Source: Oscarella lobularis (taxonomy: Eukaryota > Porifera > Homoscleromorpha > Homosclerophorida > Oscarellidae). Taken from it: a stretch of 64,000 bases of DNA. The notes under the pieces were generated by a model. It worked only from the letters and a program-made list of their open reading frames with translations. It was not told the DNA's origin and did not search any database. A program made the position numbers and the translations under genes. Positions 1-11,832 of this stretch are shown here, one piece after another. The first letter of the stretch is position 1. Each line of letters opens with the position of its first letter. The stretch covers positions 1,302,001 to 1,366,000 of the forward strand of contig NC_089191.1 in NCBI RefSeq assembly GCF_947507565.1. The letters run 5' to 3'.

Positions 1-2
1 CA

Positions 3-851
3 TGGAAAGCCAACAGAAAAGCATGGATGACTGGGGATATTTTTCGAGAGTGGTTGCGGAAGTTTAACGCTAAGATGAAAGGTCAAAACAGAAAAGTTCT
101 GTTATTTATCGATAATGCATCATCACATTCGAAGGAAACCCTCTCTAATGTGACAATGCATTTTTTGCCGCCTAACACTACATCTGTTCTACAACCGCTA
201 GATCTTGGCGTCATTAGGAACGTAAAATGTCACTACCGCAATTTCGTTCTTCGAAATGTCTTGAGCAAGATAGAAAGTGGCCAAGGCGCTGAAACAATAG
301 CAAAAAGCATCAACGTTTTAGACGCTTGCTATTGGATTAAAGAAGCTGTTAAAAAAGTCAAAGCCGACACAGTCAGAAAATGCTTCAGAAAAGGGGGCTT
401 TGAAATAGCGGAAGGCGAAAGAAATGATATTGCGGACTGTGACGACGATGATGAAGATGTAGACGCGCTGCTTGCGTCTTCGCTAGAGTGTTTGGATGTA
501 TCTGATCCTTGCTCCGTAGCTGAATACGCCGAAATTGATTCTGAAATCCCCACTGAGGAGTTAGCGAAAGGGTGGGAAGATGAATTGCTATCGGAGTTCG
601 TAGAAGGAAATAGCCAAGGCGACCTAATAGAAGATAACAACAGCGGTGACGAAGACGAAATTGTGTGCCGCGTGAAGAACTTTTCCCAAGCGCTGACCAT
701 CATTGATGATTTGACGACCTTTGCCGCAGAGAAAAACCTTGAACAAGTAATTTCCCATCTCTATCAGACTAAAGACATATTCCAAAACGCTTTATTGAAA
801 GAAAGGCTGTCTGGACATCAGTCCACGTTGGATGATTACTTTAAAAAATAA
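3..851 (+). CDS. Tigger/pogo-type DDE transposase, C-terminal part
   Basis: The frame is already open at the window edge (it reads WKANRKAWMTGDIFREWL from base 3), so the true start lies upstream. This is the DDE_1 catalytic domain of the Tigger/pogo (jerky-like) group, which cuts and pastes DNA elements in the nucleus. Counting from the Met at base 27, the second catalytic Asp is D29 in LLFIDNASSH, the FLPPNTT motif is at 46-52, and the third Asp is D59 in LQPLDLGVI. Residues about 135-215 are strongly acidic, followed by a tail ending DDYFKK, as in many Tigger proteins. No frame break is seen in the visible 849 bases. The first Asp and the DNA-binding domain lie outside the window, so integrity cannot be judged. 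A diverged minus-strand relative is at 26.6-27.1 kb. Confidence 0.85.
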   Translation, partial: WKANRKAWMTGDIFREWLRKFNAKMKGQNRKVLLFIDNASSHSKETLSNVTMHFLPPNTTSVLQPLDLGVIRNVKCHYRNFVLRNVLSKIESGQGAETIAKSINVLDACYWIKEAVKKVKADTVRKCFRKGGFEIAEGERNDIADCDDDDEDVDALLASSLECLDVSDPCSVAEYAEIDSEIPTEELAKGWEDELLSEFVEGNSQGDLIEDNNSGDEDEIVCRVKNFSQALTIIDDLTTFAAEKNLEQVISHLYQTKDIFQNALLKERLSGHQSTLDDYFKK

Positions 852-852
852 A
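847..852 (+). promoter_or_regulatory. poly(A) signal of the Tigger gene
   Basis: AATAAA overlaps the stop codon of the transposase frame. Overlap of stop and poly(A) signal is common in compact transposons. Confidence 0.5.
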
Positions 853-931
853 GTCTAGGTAGCGCACGTTAGAAGTTGACACCCACGCAATATTTGAAAA
901 AGAGACCACCTCAGAAATGCGACCAGCTGAC

Positions 932-1950
932 TCAATCCCGTGCCTGGTCGCATTTTTGAGGTTCTACTGTAAAGACCTTATTATTGCGCGCTGCATATCC
1001 CTTTACTTGCGCCCAAACCAATTCGATAAGGTTTAGCTCGCAGTGCCCTACCGGTAGACGAATTAAGTCGAAGCCGAATTCGGCCGCTTTAATGTCCGTT
1101 AGATAAGTGGGCTTTGCATTCTGAGCTTTCACTGTCAGGAAGAGCTCGGCTTTTAGGCTTCGAGAATCGTATACTACGCCTCTTTTAGTGCGCCATTCCA
1201 TCATGAATTTTTTTGTACTGCTCTTGGTGGGAATTTTCTCAAATACGCTATTTTGATATTTAGCATTGTCTAAAACAATGACGGATCGAGGAGGACAGTT
1301 GGGAAGGAGCCTGTTCATAAACCATTCCATAAAATGTTCTATGTTCATCTCGTTGTGATAATCACCCGTCCCAGATTTTCCACGAAAGACAAGGTCTGCA
1401 TTGTCTATCCTCCTTCCCAACCTGTATGCAAAATTATTAGGCGTCCGCCCTTTCCCGAACCGCCTCGTCCGTCATAGTCTAGCCACGTCCGCTCAACTGT
1501 GTGGTGGGCGTTTAGCCAAGTTTCATCTAGATAAACGATAGGCCGCCCTTTGTCTCTATACCGCTTAATCAAACGGATACGCATGACGAGATGCTATTAT
1601 TCGGTTCTGCTCATATAGTCCTCTCTTTTTGTTTCGCAATTTGTACTTAAAGCCTATTTTCCGAATGATTTTGTAGAGAGACGTTCTCCCCAGAGAAAAT
1701 CGGCTTCACTTTTGAGAGCTCCCAACAATTTGCCTAATGTTGGAATCTCTCTTTCGGAATAAAATGTATGGATCCGTCTTCTTATTAGACCCTCCATGAA
1801 ATTTTCAGTGTCTTGGACAGACACCACATTCCCACGCTTTACGCTCCTTTTGGCAGGACTACTCACGTCTCCCTTCCCTTTTCGTTCACCAAGCCAGTTT
1901 TTTATCGATTGCCTAGAAATTCCCATCGCCTCAGAAGTGCGGTTCAACAC
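932..1950 (-). pseudogene. Tc1/mariner (IS630-like) transposase relic
   Basis: Pieces of one transposase lie in order on the minus strand but in different frames. An N-terminal helix-turn-helix (MGISRQSIKNWLGE, about 1,900-1,930) is followed by a linker reading RGLYEQNRIIASRHAY. Next is the first catalytic Asp in PIVYLDETWLNAHH (about 1,510-1,560), the second in VIVLDNAKYQN (about 1,260-1,290), and Glu in HCELNLIELVWAQVK (about 1,000-1,050). The chain is broken near 1,410 (TAG within GWEGG, resuming one base off), near 1,580 and near 1,680. Such DDE_3 proteins excise and insert elements at TA sites. At least three frame breaks mean it is dead. I cannot name the subfamily. Confidence 0.8.
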
Positions 1951-2427
1951 GTTCTGAAGGTTAAGGGCATGTCCCAGTTGCTTCTCTTTATAAGTAATCG
2001 TGCAAGATTAGGGTAATGTCTTTAAACCATCGCCTTTACTCATTCGGCCGTTTGCGGGGCCGCGGTGCAGCCAGGTCGCTGCTTAGGTCAGAACTTGGGC
2101 CAGGGATTTCAGCCACGCGAGCTTGCACTCGTTTCTCCATTTTACAAGCACATGCGCTGAACTACATAACTTCGCCTTGTGTTACGTATACTATTGCTCA
2201 CTCGATTACGTACGCACCGCCTAGTCACCTCCTCTAGAACCGCCTTTTTTCCCACGGGACACATAATGACTGAACGTACTTTAGTTAAGAAAGAAGATCA
2301 TCGTGGCCTTTGTTCAATATGCCAATTTTATTGCACTGGCCGCAAAAGGTTTGAAAGAACCACTGCCAATAATTTTACAAGCGTACGTTATCTAGGTATA
2401 CTCGCATTCCTACATCACAAAACAACT

Positions 2428-3070
2428 CCAAGAACGGAATAAGCCACGACGTCAACCGTCGTGCAGCTGTAGCCGCGGTGATGATGGGGATAAGCAGAAC
2501 ATCAATGGAAAAATTCAGCTTTGCCTTCGACATGCCCCCACCTCCACTAAGAGACTCTTGGGACGGCCACATGGACGCCATTAACAACGTCCTTAGTGGG
2601 GTATAAAAAATAGTACTGTTGACATATACCAGAGGATAGTTTTTGTATTTTGATGGCACGTGGTCAAAGCGCGGCCACTCCTCTCACTTTGGCCTACAAA
2701 CATGCATTCTTTTCGATGTGTCTGCCGTCATCGATTACAATCTCTTCTCAACGACGTGCAGAAAGTGCAGTTCCATGGAAAATTCTGGCGTGGATAAAGA
2801 GAGTGAAGAGTATCGTCTATGGCAGACCGATCACGCTCCTTCTTGTAACCGCAGTTTTTTTGAAATCTGCAAATGCAATGAAAGCGGATGGGGTTCTTGT
2901 TTTATGGAAGAGATCAATTGAAAATTACAATATGAGGTTCTCACCAAACTTACTTTGTAAAATCTCATAATCTGTTTTACGTAGATATACTCGTTTTCTT
3001 GGTGACGGGGACTCTAAGTCGTTAAAATCTGTTTCTGACGTCAGTAAAGTCTTTGGCCAATGTGTTCCTA
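2428..3070 (+). pseudogene. Mutator-like transposase domain relic, copy 1
   Basis: The translation matches the animal Mutator-like transposase domain (the Pfam 'Mutator' family as I recall it). Visible blocks are HDVNRRAAVAAVMMGISR and DMPPPPLRDSW, then FDGTWSKRGHSSHFG, a Cys-rich stretch with CRKC, DHAPSCNRSF, and VLWKRSIENYNMRF, then GDGDSKSLKSV. Stops fall near 2,608 and 2,640 and a frame change near 2,900, so it is decayed. The second copy at 15.5-17.8 kb on the other strand shares the same blocks in the same order, which supports the assignment. Upstream 2,016-2,427 shows only short unsupported frames. Confidence 0.72.
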
Positions 3071-3184
3071 AGCAATAGCTTTCTTCCGGCTAATGCAGCT
3101 GGCAAAAGTTACCCCAGGAAAGCACTCCTCTGGCATTTGTAAATCAATCGATACGAAGCGTTATTTCAATAAACGCTGAAGCGA

Positions 3185-3560
3185 ACTGAGTTTTCGAAAA
3201 GAAGGAAAGTGATGAGGAAAAAGGCAAAAAAGAGCGCGACAAGACAGCCGGAACTGCAACAAGGAGAAACATATAGAGCGGGTGGATTTGGCGGAGAGGA
3301 AGATTGTGAGGTACCAAGGAGAAGTGAGACTCATAGAAGCAGAAAACGAAGCAGAGGAAGACGAAATCAAGCAGGATTAACAGTGAAAGAACTTTGGCAA
3401 AAAAGGTCAAGAATGGTAGACGAGGAAAGGACAGCTTCAAAACAAGGAACCGCTGAACAGGAAGTAGAACGTCCTATGCTACTTGGTCGGATCAGGTCGA
3501 AATTTAGTGTCCGACCACCAAGTACAGGGATTGTTAGTAGATTTAGGTTGGTTGCCATGA
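3185..3560 (+). other. Lys/Glu-rich coding-like stretch, unrecognised
   Basis: Two plus-strand frames carry charged, helix-prone peptide: FEKKESDEEKGKKERDK, then after a one-base shift RKIVRYQGEVRLIEAENEAE. The heptad-like Glu/Lys spacing resembles a coiled coil. There is no domain I recognise. It may be a decayed exon of an element; it could also be chance in purine-rich DNA. The 3,561-3,924 stretch shows nothing convincing. Confidence 0.25.
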
Positions 3561-3924
3561 CAACAAAATAATTATTGTTTCATCTTTGTCCCAAGTGGGC
3601 ACTAAAGATTGCGCGAACAGGCGGGTAGCGAATGCGCGCGGATTTCTCTCCGGACGTGTAGCGATTGTTTGGCACACTCGATGGCCGGCTCATGGTCTTT
3701 TGAGCGCTCTCGTAGCGAGCGGAACAAAGCAGACGTGGCTTTTTTAAGTTTTTTGTTTTCTAGCTCGTAGACGCCGAACAAGAGAATAACAGTAAAAGAA
3801 ACGCACATTCGCAATGGCTACAGTTACACCACCTAAACGCGGCTCTTTTTGCTACAGTTACGCTAGTCTATACGTCTATGTAATTCGTGACGTAGGATTA
3901 TGCGCAAAGAATCATTATTCGGAC

Positions 3925-6500
3925 TTAGAGAACGCGCTCTACGCTCGACAAACAGTTACTTGAAACATGATCTGCAAAACCATGTTTTACGTTTGGGAGC
4001 GTCCTCCAGCCCAACGCATCGCAAATAATACCATTCCAGGCATCCGTCGCAGCCCACGGAGATGGAGTTTTGCAGAGATTGACGGCATACTCTGCACTTC
4101 CACTCACCCCTCTCTTTCAGCACTTTGTAAACGTAAACGTTCGTCACAACCTTCTATCCGTCGAAACATAAGTAATTCTTTACTTAATGAATCGCAACGT
4201 CGTCCGCAGTGCAATTCATAGGAACCCTTTCAGGCCTCGTTTTGACGAATTCTTCCTCAACCAAAACTTTGTCATACATTGCTTTATGCGCAAAGTCTTT
4301 CTCCAGAAACCACTTTAGAACTGCTAAAAATGATTGATAGTTTAGTAGTTGTGACAGGCGTCGATAACGTCGTACTTCTCTCTTTCGCATGAGTGGACTT
4401 TTAATTCAAAGGCAATGGCTGATCTGACTTTCTACGTTTGCTTGATGGTAGCCCAATAATCGTCTAACCACCTCTCTTTAGCATTGGTGGAGGTAATTTC
4501 AGACTAATATCTACAGATTTTTATGTAAACAAAAATTGGTATCCAGTCTTACTTCTTCTTTCAGTTTGTTCCTTAAGGCTCCCATTCTTATTCTTTTTAA
4601 GAATCTTTGCATCGAATTCTGTTTCTTCGCTGTGTTCTTTGGTCTTTCCGTCGTCATTGTCTATGTTGTCATGAGAACCATCCTCATTCTGCTCAAATTA
4701 TGCTGAAAACGTTAATTCAACTTTTAATGCTGATTAATACTCACTGAGATATACAGGCTTTCTTTCCATAATAAGATTGTGAACAGATTTCAGCCTTTTC
4801 AAATACACAAAGAAATCTTTAGATCCAAGGTGTGACATGCTCTCCGCAGTCTTTTGAGCAATTTTAAACGCAATTCTGTACTTCTGCTGCTCTGTATGTG
4901 TCTGCTGATGAACCGCAGCTGTCGAGCCGTCGTCAAGTACATTGGCGTCAATGCTACCAGCCGACGTCACTAAAGACACCACAAAATGCGTAATGCTTGC
5001 TTTTGTAATAACTATTTGTCCAACAGACATCGCATATATTTTCTGAATACATGCTTAGACTACGACGTCTGCGAGCAGCGAATATGTGCTTGCATGGTAG
5101 CTTCTTCAAGTCAGAAAACGCACAGGAACAGGAGTCTACAGCGGCCAAAATATGTCGGTCATACTGCTGCGCAAGAAAGTGCGTTTAGATATAAATAGTG
5201 AACTGGACAGATGATATCTTATTCAACTGCTTTTGCACATGTTTGAAGGCAAACGGTGTAAGGTATTTTTTGTACAGCTTCAAGTCGTCATTGAACAGGA
5301 CGTGAGGTGCCGAAACTTCTACAGAGCGCGGTGACTGCGCTCTTCTTGTAAAAACGCAATGCACGTCATGAGATCATGGAAGAAAAGCGGCATTGGCGAG
5401 TATAGCTTGATCAAACTCTTCAATTTTTGATTAATTGAATTTAATCGATTGTTGGTTTCTGTTGGAAATTGCCGTGACTCTGTTTTTAAGTCCTTCAACC
5501 CATTGAGAGCTTATACAATGCCAATTAGCGCAAAAGTAGTCAAAGACGGATCTAGGAGCTGTAGAACGAAGCCTTTCAAAATTCTTTTCGTGCTCCTCTG
5601 GTGATCGAAAGTAAGCCTGCTTCGGGAGCAGTTCTAGAGCCAGTTGTCTTTCTCGCACCGTAATTCCTATTTTGTGAGTTGAAATTTCACTCCGAAAAGT
5701 GCGCAGGGTGTGAAGAGGCTTATTAGAAGCGATTTTCCGGGAACTATTTCTTAAATTATGTGCCTCTCCGTTATATCCTTGTCTGTCATAACACAGCGTA
5801 GCTTCTCCCAATTTGCATTGTGACTCTTGAAAGAATCAAGAGCGAATCCGAGGTTACTTTTGCCTTCACTTTCAACCATCCAGAGTCCGACAATCTCGCT
5901 TTCTCCACTTCCGTCGATGGTGAAAAGAACGTACAATGGCATCCTGAAGTCATTCAACTTGTAGGTAGCGTCCATCGAAAGAACTTCTGGATAAACAGAA
6001 AACATATTCCTCATCTCTTGTGTCCGATGACGACGTCATCAGACCATCAGCAGATTGCTGCCTGTTTCACGCTTTGAATTCGTAGCTAAGTTGTGCAGGT
6101 CTTTCAAGGCAATCGGCTTTCCTGTCGGTTTCACGACGTGGTGCTGCAGCATTTTTTGTTAGGTGGCAATCTCAACATTTTCTGCGTTTCCTCCCTTTTG
6201 GCTTCACTCAGTTTTCTCTGCTTAGGCAGATGACTGAATGCTAGCTGCACTAACCCGATTTCTGGTGTAAGTGTATACATGACACTGATTTCCGCATCTT
6301 TCTAATATTAATGTCGTGATTGTGGTTTTCTCCAATAGATGTTATCACCAAAAATTGGCCATCCGCCGATTCGTTCAGCTTGATGCAAAATGGTCAGTCT
6401 TGCAAGTAGGTCCTGGGAAATTGCGAAAAGACTTCGTTTACTGAGGCTAAATGCAAGCGAACTTTTGCTTCGGTCTTTCGCCTTATGACCGACTTTTGAA
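3925..6500 (-). pseudogene. ZSWIM3-like MULE transposase relic with a PHD finger downstream
   Basis: On the minus strand the order is: a FAR1-like DNA-binding remnant with TSIGENHNHDINI (about 6,320-6,360); LKDLHNLATNSKRE (about 6,080); the MULE catalytic core with VLSMDATYKLNDFRMP (first Asp) and MTDKDITERHI (second Asp) between 6,014 and 5,755; a C-terminal core 5,811-5,431; a SWIM finger CSCAFSDLKKLPCKHIFAAR near 5,070-5,130; a linker 4,390-4,184; and a PHD-like finger with CRVCRQS, GCDGCLEWYYLRC and WFCRSC at about 3,961-4,080. Frames change between blocks. The PHD His is replaced by Tyr (WYY for WFH). ZSWIM3 proteins are domesticated or mobile MULE relatives; a PHD at the end is the odd part and could be a separate gene remnant. 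Confidence 0.72.
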
Positions 6501-8990
6501 ACCTCTTCCGCCGCGAATACTTCCCTTCTCGCACAATAGCTGATTCAATGAAGAATAGTAATTAATAAGTTAATTAATTAATTCATTTATTCATCAATGT
6601 TTGCTTTATCTTTAGAGAAATACTCTCTCAAGAATTTCCATTTTTTCAAAAATTTCGTGCGCTCTCACGTGTACGCGAAACTCTACATACAAATTCTACT
6701 GTTTGTACTAGAAAACTGACGTGATATCCTCTAACTCTTTCGGACCCGACAACATTGAGCTCCGCAGACTCCTAGAAACTCAAATACATTTCTCAACAAA
6801 TTTCCACCAGTTTCCTACTGATTAAAATCCATCTCAAATTTCCGTTTTATGCAGAGATGCTGGACGTGCGGATCCGTGCAGACTATTGTATTCAAAGCTT
6901 TTCAACGGCCTGTCAACTTTGGCCGAATTAAGTCGCGAAACCTGCTCCCACTTTATCGAATGACTTTTCAGGGGGAGGGGGAAGAGTTTTGCACCGCACC
7001 CAGCCGGCAGGGGGCGTAGCTACCGTAGTTAGTAGCCAATGGCATACACAATTATATTTTTATGCAACAGTCTTCTTAATATATGCCTTTATTTGTGGAC
7101 CTTTTTGGTCACTTATTACGTTAGAGAATACCATCTATACAAAAGATAGTTTTTCCTGCAAAAACCAAATTAAAAGCTATTAGTTAAAAGTTACGCCATA
7201 CTATTCCCCTTATGACTCATTCAACTTGCATCTGTCCCACTCCTTATTAACCCCGACACCATAAATCTAAAAAGAATAAATTCTATCAATCAACATAAAC
7301 GGTTCCTCTCACTCACTCACTTGTCCTACACGAGGAATTGTTTGGGGAAACATCTATTGAGGCTTTCTTGAAGGCTCTCCGTTTCATCATCGGTCATCTA
7401 GAGAACTATTTAGTAATTAATTCTTCTTTAATTAATTAAGGCACTTTCACGTGAGCCCAAGAAAGCAATTTTCCTAAAGATGGGCATTAACCAGATCAAA
7501 TTCCGAAGCGACGTTTTTGTCGGCGAATGGATTTGACACGACGATTTTGCAGGGAACTTCGACTCCCGTATTTAATTAGACGCCCCCAATGTCGGCGTCC
7601 GGAACGATTTCACTGGAAACTATTTCGCCCTCAACGTCGTGCGGAACGTTTGTGACCTCAACGTCGTCCGGAACGTTTGTGACGTCAGAGTATGCAGACA
7701 CACAGGAGGACAAACACGCAGACTCATCTTTTGTTCAAAACACGGGAGAGTATGACATCACAGTGAATGTGATGTCATTAAGTCACCTGTGTGTGATTGG
7801 ACCATAGATAGAGGAGAAGGAGGGATAGCAAACTCCCCTATCATGTTACCGTTTTTGTGTCCCCATGACTAATGCGGTCATAGTGACGATTGTGCCGTAC
7901 ATATTTAACTCTTCCGCGGGTTTCTGAGTTAGTTTGAACAGCGATCTTTGAGAGAAAATTACGAAATTTATTGCTCCCCTAAATGTACTTTTAGTAGCGT
8001 AAGCACTTGAAGCATGCACCTGTACGTGTAAGTTATTACGGTCGGCGTGACAGCTTGCACAATATCGCTATTAGCTTCGCCATCTTCCCTTTTCCAAAGA
8101 ATTTTTGCGTCAAGCACACGTCTAAAGAGCAGGAGAAGTGACAGACGCGGCTCTCATTCTTGCCTGCGCCTCGAAACTTTTGCTATAGCCGACATTTTAG
8201 CGATGGCGACGCGCGTTACTACCTCTTTTGTCTGAGAATACACTCTGCACTCGAAGGGTTTTTTAGTTTACAAGGTTTATTACCATTCGGGACACTGGTG
8301 AAGCTAATAATGCCAGCGGATAGCCACTTCCTCAAACTTCCTCCAATATAAGGGCTAATGACGCCTAATGTGCCTTCTGCTTTTTGTTGGTCAAGTCACT
8401 AGCAGTGGGCATATGAGCAAATGGTATAGCAATATCCCATTTCTGCTGGTCTTTGTCGTAAGGAGGTAGGCATGATCTTTTCCTTGCAGGTGCACCAACT
8501 GTCCTAGGCGGAATGTTCACTTCAATTATCTGAAATATGAAATATAATGCGTAACGTTGGAAAGAAGCCGTAGTCTCACGAACTCTTCAAACAACGCAGA
8601 CGCGTGGTGTTGCCTTTTTAAAACTTTTTCTTCCTTGGTGCGGTGGCACTTTTAACCGCTCGTTTTTTCTCAATCCTCTTAGACTTGTAGTGCTCTTTCA
8701 ATGCATCTAGTGCGGCCAATCGACGATGATCTTCATCTAAATTGTCAAACGGGGCAAAGTTATGTGAGAATGCTCCTTCGACTCTCCTTTGACATGCATG
8801 GCTTGCCTGCTTGACGAGGCAACGTCTCATCGTCTATCCGAATCATGAGAAACACTCGCACAAAGCAGTCGCCTTCCTCGTTTTGACGCCATAAGAAAAC
8901 AGGAGAAGAGAACGTGACGGAACCGCTTTTGACTTAGCGTGCGCTACTAAATGACACATACGTGAAACCTTCTAGACGCAGAAGTAGAGC
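6501..8990. other. Mostly featureless DNA
   Basis: No recognised gene. TTAATTAA-type palindromes occur at about 6,560-6,585 and 7,418-7,440. At 7,589-7,807 a 72-codon plus-strand frame contains a short tandem block (two copies of a roughly 30 bp unit with GGAACGTTTGTGAC), so it may be repeat-derived. At 8,618-8,830 a minus-strand frame of 70 codons (basic, ending APRKKKF) is unrecognised. Confidence 0.4.
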
Positions 8991-8997
8991 GATTACA

Positions 8998-9125
8998 TCT
9001 TACACCTTACACCTTACAACTTACACCTTTACACCTTACACCTTACACCTTTGAATAGCATCTTACACCTTTTAATATCATCTTACCCTTTTGAATGACA
9101 TCTTACACCTTTGAAAAACATCTTT
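8998..9125 (+). repeat. CTTACAC heptamer array
   Basis: About 55 bp of near-perfect tandem ACCTTAC units pass into a looser repeat of about 20-25 bp with CATCTTACACCTTTGAA. The 7-bp unit is not the animal telomere repeat. Other heptamer arrays (GTTGCAA type) occur at 51.1, 52.1 and 61.5 kb. Confidence 0.85.
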
Positions 9126-10515
9126 TGATTTAAAATACACTTATAACAATTTTGACATAACAGGGTCGCCGCACAGTTCTGCATGCGACACTTAGGGTAA
9201 GAAAAAGGTTGAAAGAACGACCTATTGTGAGATCCTCTTTCCAAAACGACAGCTTTGGTTTGGCGTTGAACTCATGGACGGTATGCAGCGTAAGCTGCAT
9301 CTTAATGTTGCGAGACTGACGTGATATAGGTTTTAAATCGCTATTCCTCTATCTTTGGTCTAATTAAAATCTTTCCAATAGATCATTTCCCTTCTTCGAT
9401 TTTGATTTAACTGTGCGCATGTTGTCCTCAACCAATTGAGCAGCCATGATTCATCGATCTCTAGCAAATGAATGGTTGCATACAGATCATCTGCTTATTG
9501 CGAATGGCACGGAAAAAGCACGTACGAGCCTTTCTTGTAGACTGGCATTTGGAATTGCATCAAGCTACTTCTTAGCGTGGACATAGGAACAGAACAGCGT
9601 CTGCGTAAGAGGGAACCCGTCCCTTCTTTAGTTTTCTTTTTACTTATCAAGATTACGCTTGTAGAAACCTGTGAATTATAGATGACTGTGTCTGTTTTAC
9701 ACGCAGAGTGTTTTTTCCGTTTCTGGCTTTCTTGCTTGACAGTGTTGAGGTCCAAAGTTTGCTGGGACGCCGCCAAGATAGAGATTGCTAACGCGCGGAG
9801 ACAAACATGGCGAGGTTACTTTGTAAATTAAAAACAACTTCTTTACACATGCGCCACTCAGCACGCTATAATCACACAGACACATAACCCAAACAACAAT
9901 AATGATCCCCCAACGGCAGGTGTGGATGTCATCATCCAGGGTCTGACCAAATAAAACAAGACTAAAGAGCGCACACGCAAGGAGAAACAGAGAACAGAGA
10001 CATAATAGAGCTAAAGAGTGACCAAGAGAGAGAAGGAAAGAATGACATTTTAGGAGTCGCAACAGAAGCGACGACGATAGCGACGACGACAACGACGACA
10101 GCAACGTCGAAAACAACGTCGAGAGCGACGATGAAAGCGACGACGACAGACAAGCATAACAGTATCATCACGGTGGGTAAGAGAACACAAAAAGATTTGA
10201 AAAAGACACGTATGCCTAGTGAGTTCTCTTTTTGTCAGTTACTGAACAGCTATGTACCGAACTTTCAAAGCCCTCTATGCGCATGTCCGAAAAGGACCAA
10301 GTAGTCATTTTTGTGCACGTTTTCAAGAATTAGACGCAATCGCGCTCGGCAAGCAATTAATGATTCACTTCAGAAATGACAGGCACTCAAAGATCTAGCG
10401 TCGAATAAGGACATAGTAAATAAAAAGCTCCTTTATTATGGTTCAAGATGCTTTCAACTACAAGAGAGAGGGATGCCGTCATTTAACTACAAGATTTCAA
10501 CGTAAATTGATTAAT
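9126..10515. other. No gene seen; CGA-rich tract at about 10,065-10,155
   Basis: The only clear structure is an imperfect GACGACGAYAGCGACGAC repeat tract near 10,065-10,155. It creates long but meaningless Val- or Asp-rich frames on both strands. Confidence 0.5.
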
Positions 10516-10518
10516 TAT

Positions 10519-11318
10519 TAAAGAGTACCCCACCCTAGCCATAGTGCTCGAATTTATTGAAGCTATAGAACACTTCTACAGAAAGGGGCCTTTGTACTAC
10601 TATACGCAAACACACCTTATTCAAGAACCGGACAAGGTGAGAACGCAACTCCTAAACTTCTTGCAAAAATTGAACAAGAACCGATGCGATTGTCAGGGTC
10701 CAATTCACGACATTTTGTAGAAAGAAAAGCGTGCCCACCTTAATGATGTACTGGAAGTTCACGATGCTGGCATTCAAGGAATCAAACCGCCGTAACTACT
10801 CCAAAGAGGCATTTCTCACTCTTCACCAGCTCAAAAGTCTTCCTCCTCGGCTGCGGCATCAGCTAAAATGGAGTCGAGGTGTCAATACCAAAGGCCTGGC
10901 AGGAAAAAAGGTACCTTGTGATTTAGCCATAGAACACCTCAATCGTCATTAGAAGATGATGCTGTCCAACGCAGGGTCTAATATCAGCCTTCCTGTCATA
11001 CTTTGTGTTGGAAAGTCTTTAGGAGTTGTTAGCAAAGTTTGTGACGCATTTTAGAACTATCTTACTGACAACGACGATAGTGAGAGTCACAGCACCGTTG
11101 GCGACAAAAGAGACTTTGAATTGACTATAGACGTTCTAAAAGAAAACAAAGTAATAAAAGAAATAAACGGTCGAAATCATGCTTTTTTCAATTTTAAGAT
11201 TTTCCTCATCGACAGCAACTCAGATGAAACTATGACAACTCGGCTAAAGAAAGTCATTGCCGAAGTAAATAAAGGAACAAAAATTGTAGAAGACATGTGT
11301 GAGTACGGATCAGAATAG
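10519..11318 (+). pseudogene. DUF6589 protein relic, plus-strand copy
   Basis: The frame at 10,731-10,952 carries the hallmark DUF6589 stretch: NYSKEAFLTLHQLKSLPP, RHQLKWSRGVNTKGLAG and PCDLAIEHLNRH. It continues past a stop into NAGSNISLPVILCVGKSLG and, after another shift, into VLKENKVIKEINGRN and an acidic tail to 11,318. An upstream open block, 10,516-10,719 (VLEFIEAIEHFYRKGPLYYY), may be an earlier exon. Stops near 10,720, 10,953 and 11,055 show decay. DUF6589 proteins are of unknown function and are frequent in repeated, element-like gene families of invertebrates and fungi. The minus-strand neighbour at 11.8-14.9 kb has the same domain, more complete. Confidence 0.7.
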
Positions 11319-11347
11319 ATATCCATTTAAAAATTGTCGACTGTTAA

Positions 11348-11735
11348 TTACATCACCAATTTGTCACAATTATCACAGCTGGCACTCTCTTTAGATGACT
11401 GACCTGCGTCGTTAAAAAAAAGGAACTTCTTGTAGAGAAGCTTTCGTCGACACGTCACCTCGTCCGCGGCATAAGCACGTACGGCAGCAGATGTAGATCT
11501 ATGCAAATTCGTGTAGTTCAACAAAGCCATAAATGGTTCACCGTCTCCTCTACAACGTCTGATATCCTGTACGTAGTCTTCTAGCTGATACGGTGGGCTC
11601 CCGTGCACGATTCATCTTCTGTCGGAGCAGTCCACGCCTATTCCAAAGGCGGTGGTGGCGATCAGCACTCTCAAAAGAATTGAAGGCTTCAGAGAAGTTT
11701 GTAGAACTTTTTTGCGCATATTGACCGTTCATGCA
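11348..11735 (-). pseudogene. RecQ-like helicase C-terminal fragment, decayed
   Basis: Minus-strand frames read VLIATTAFGIGVDCSD (like the RecQ ATVAFGMGID motif), then VHGSPPYQLEDYVQDIRR (like the motif VI region, with GRAGRDG changed to RRCRGDG), then a zinc-binding-like stretch with TCRRKLL and SCDNCDKLV. A stop and a frame change separate the first two blocks. RecQ enzymes are 3'-5' DNA helicases; only the end of the helicase core and the Zn region are present and the arginine-finger motif is altered, so it is not functional. It lies just downstream of the DUF6589 gene on the same strand. Confidence 0.62.
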
Positions 11736-11796
11736 CTGGTATTGGTGAAGACATGGTGCTCCTGGCGGTTCAGTGATATTCCGTCCAAGCGTGCCC

Positions 11797-11832
11797 TTAA
11801 TTAATTAATTAATTAATTAATTAATTAATTAA
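11797..11832. repeat. (TTAA)n simple repeat
   Basis: Nine tandem TTAA units of the TTAATTAA type end at the stop codon of the minus-strand DUF6589 gene. Isolated TTAATTAA palindromes recur across the window. Confidence 0.9.

Noticed and set aside
329..703. Ser-rich minus-strand frame
   Set aside because: Antisense to the acidic tail of the Tigger gene; Ser runs reflect Asp/Glu codons on the other strand.
9697..10171. Long minus-strand frames rich in Val, Ala and Leu looking like a membrane protein
   Set aside because: They are translations of the CGA/GAC trinucleotide-like tract; composition and overlap of several frames show it is repeat-derived.
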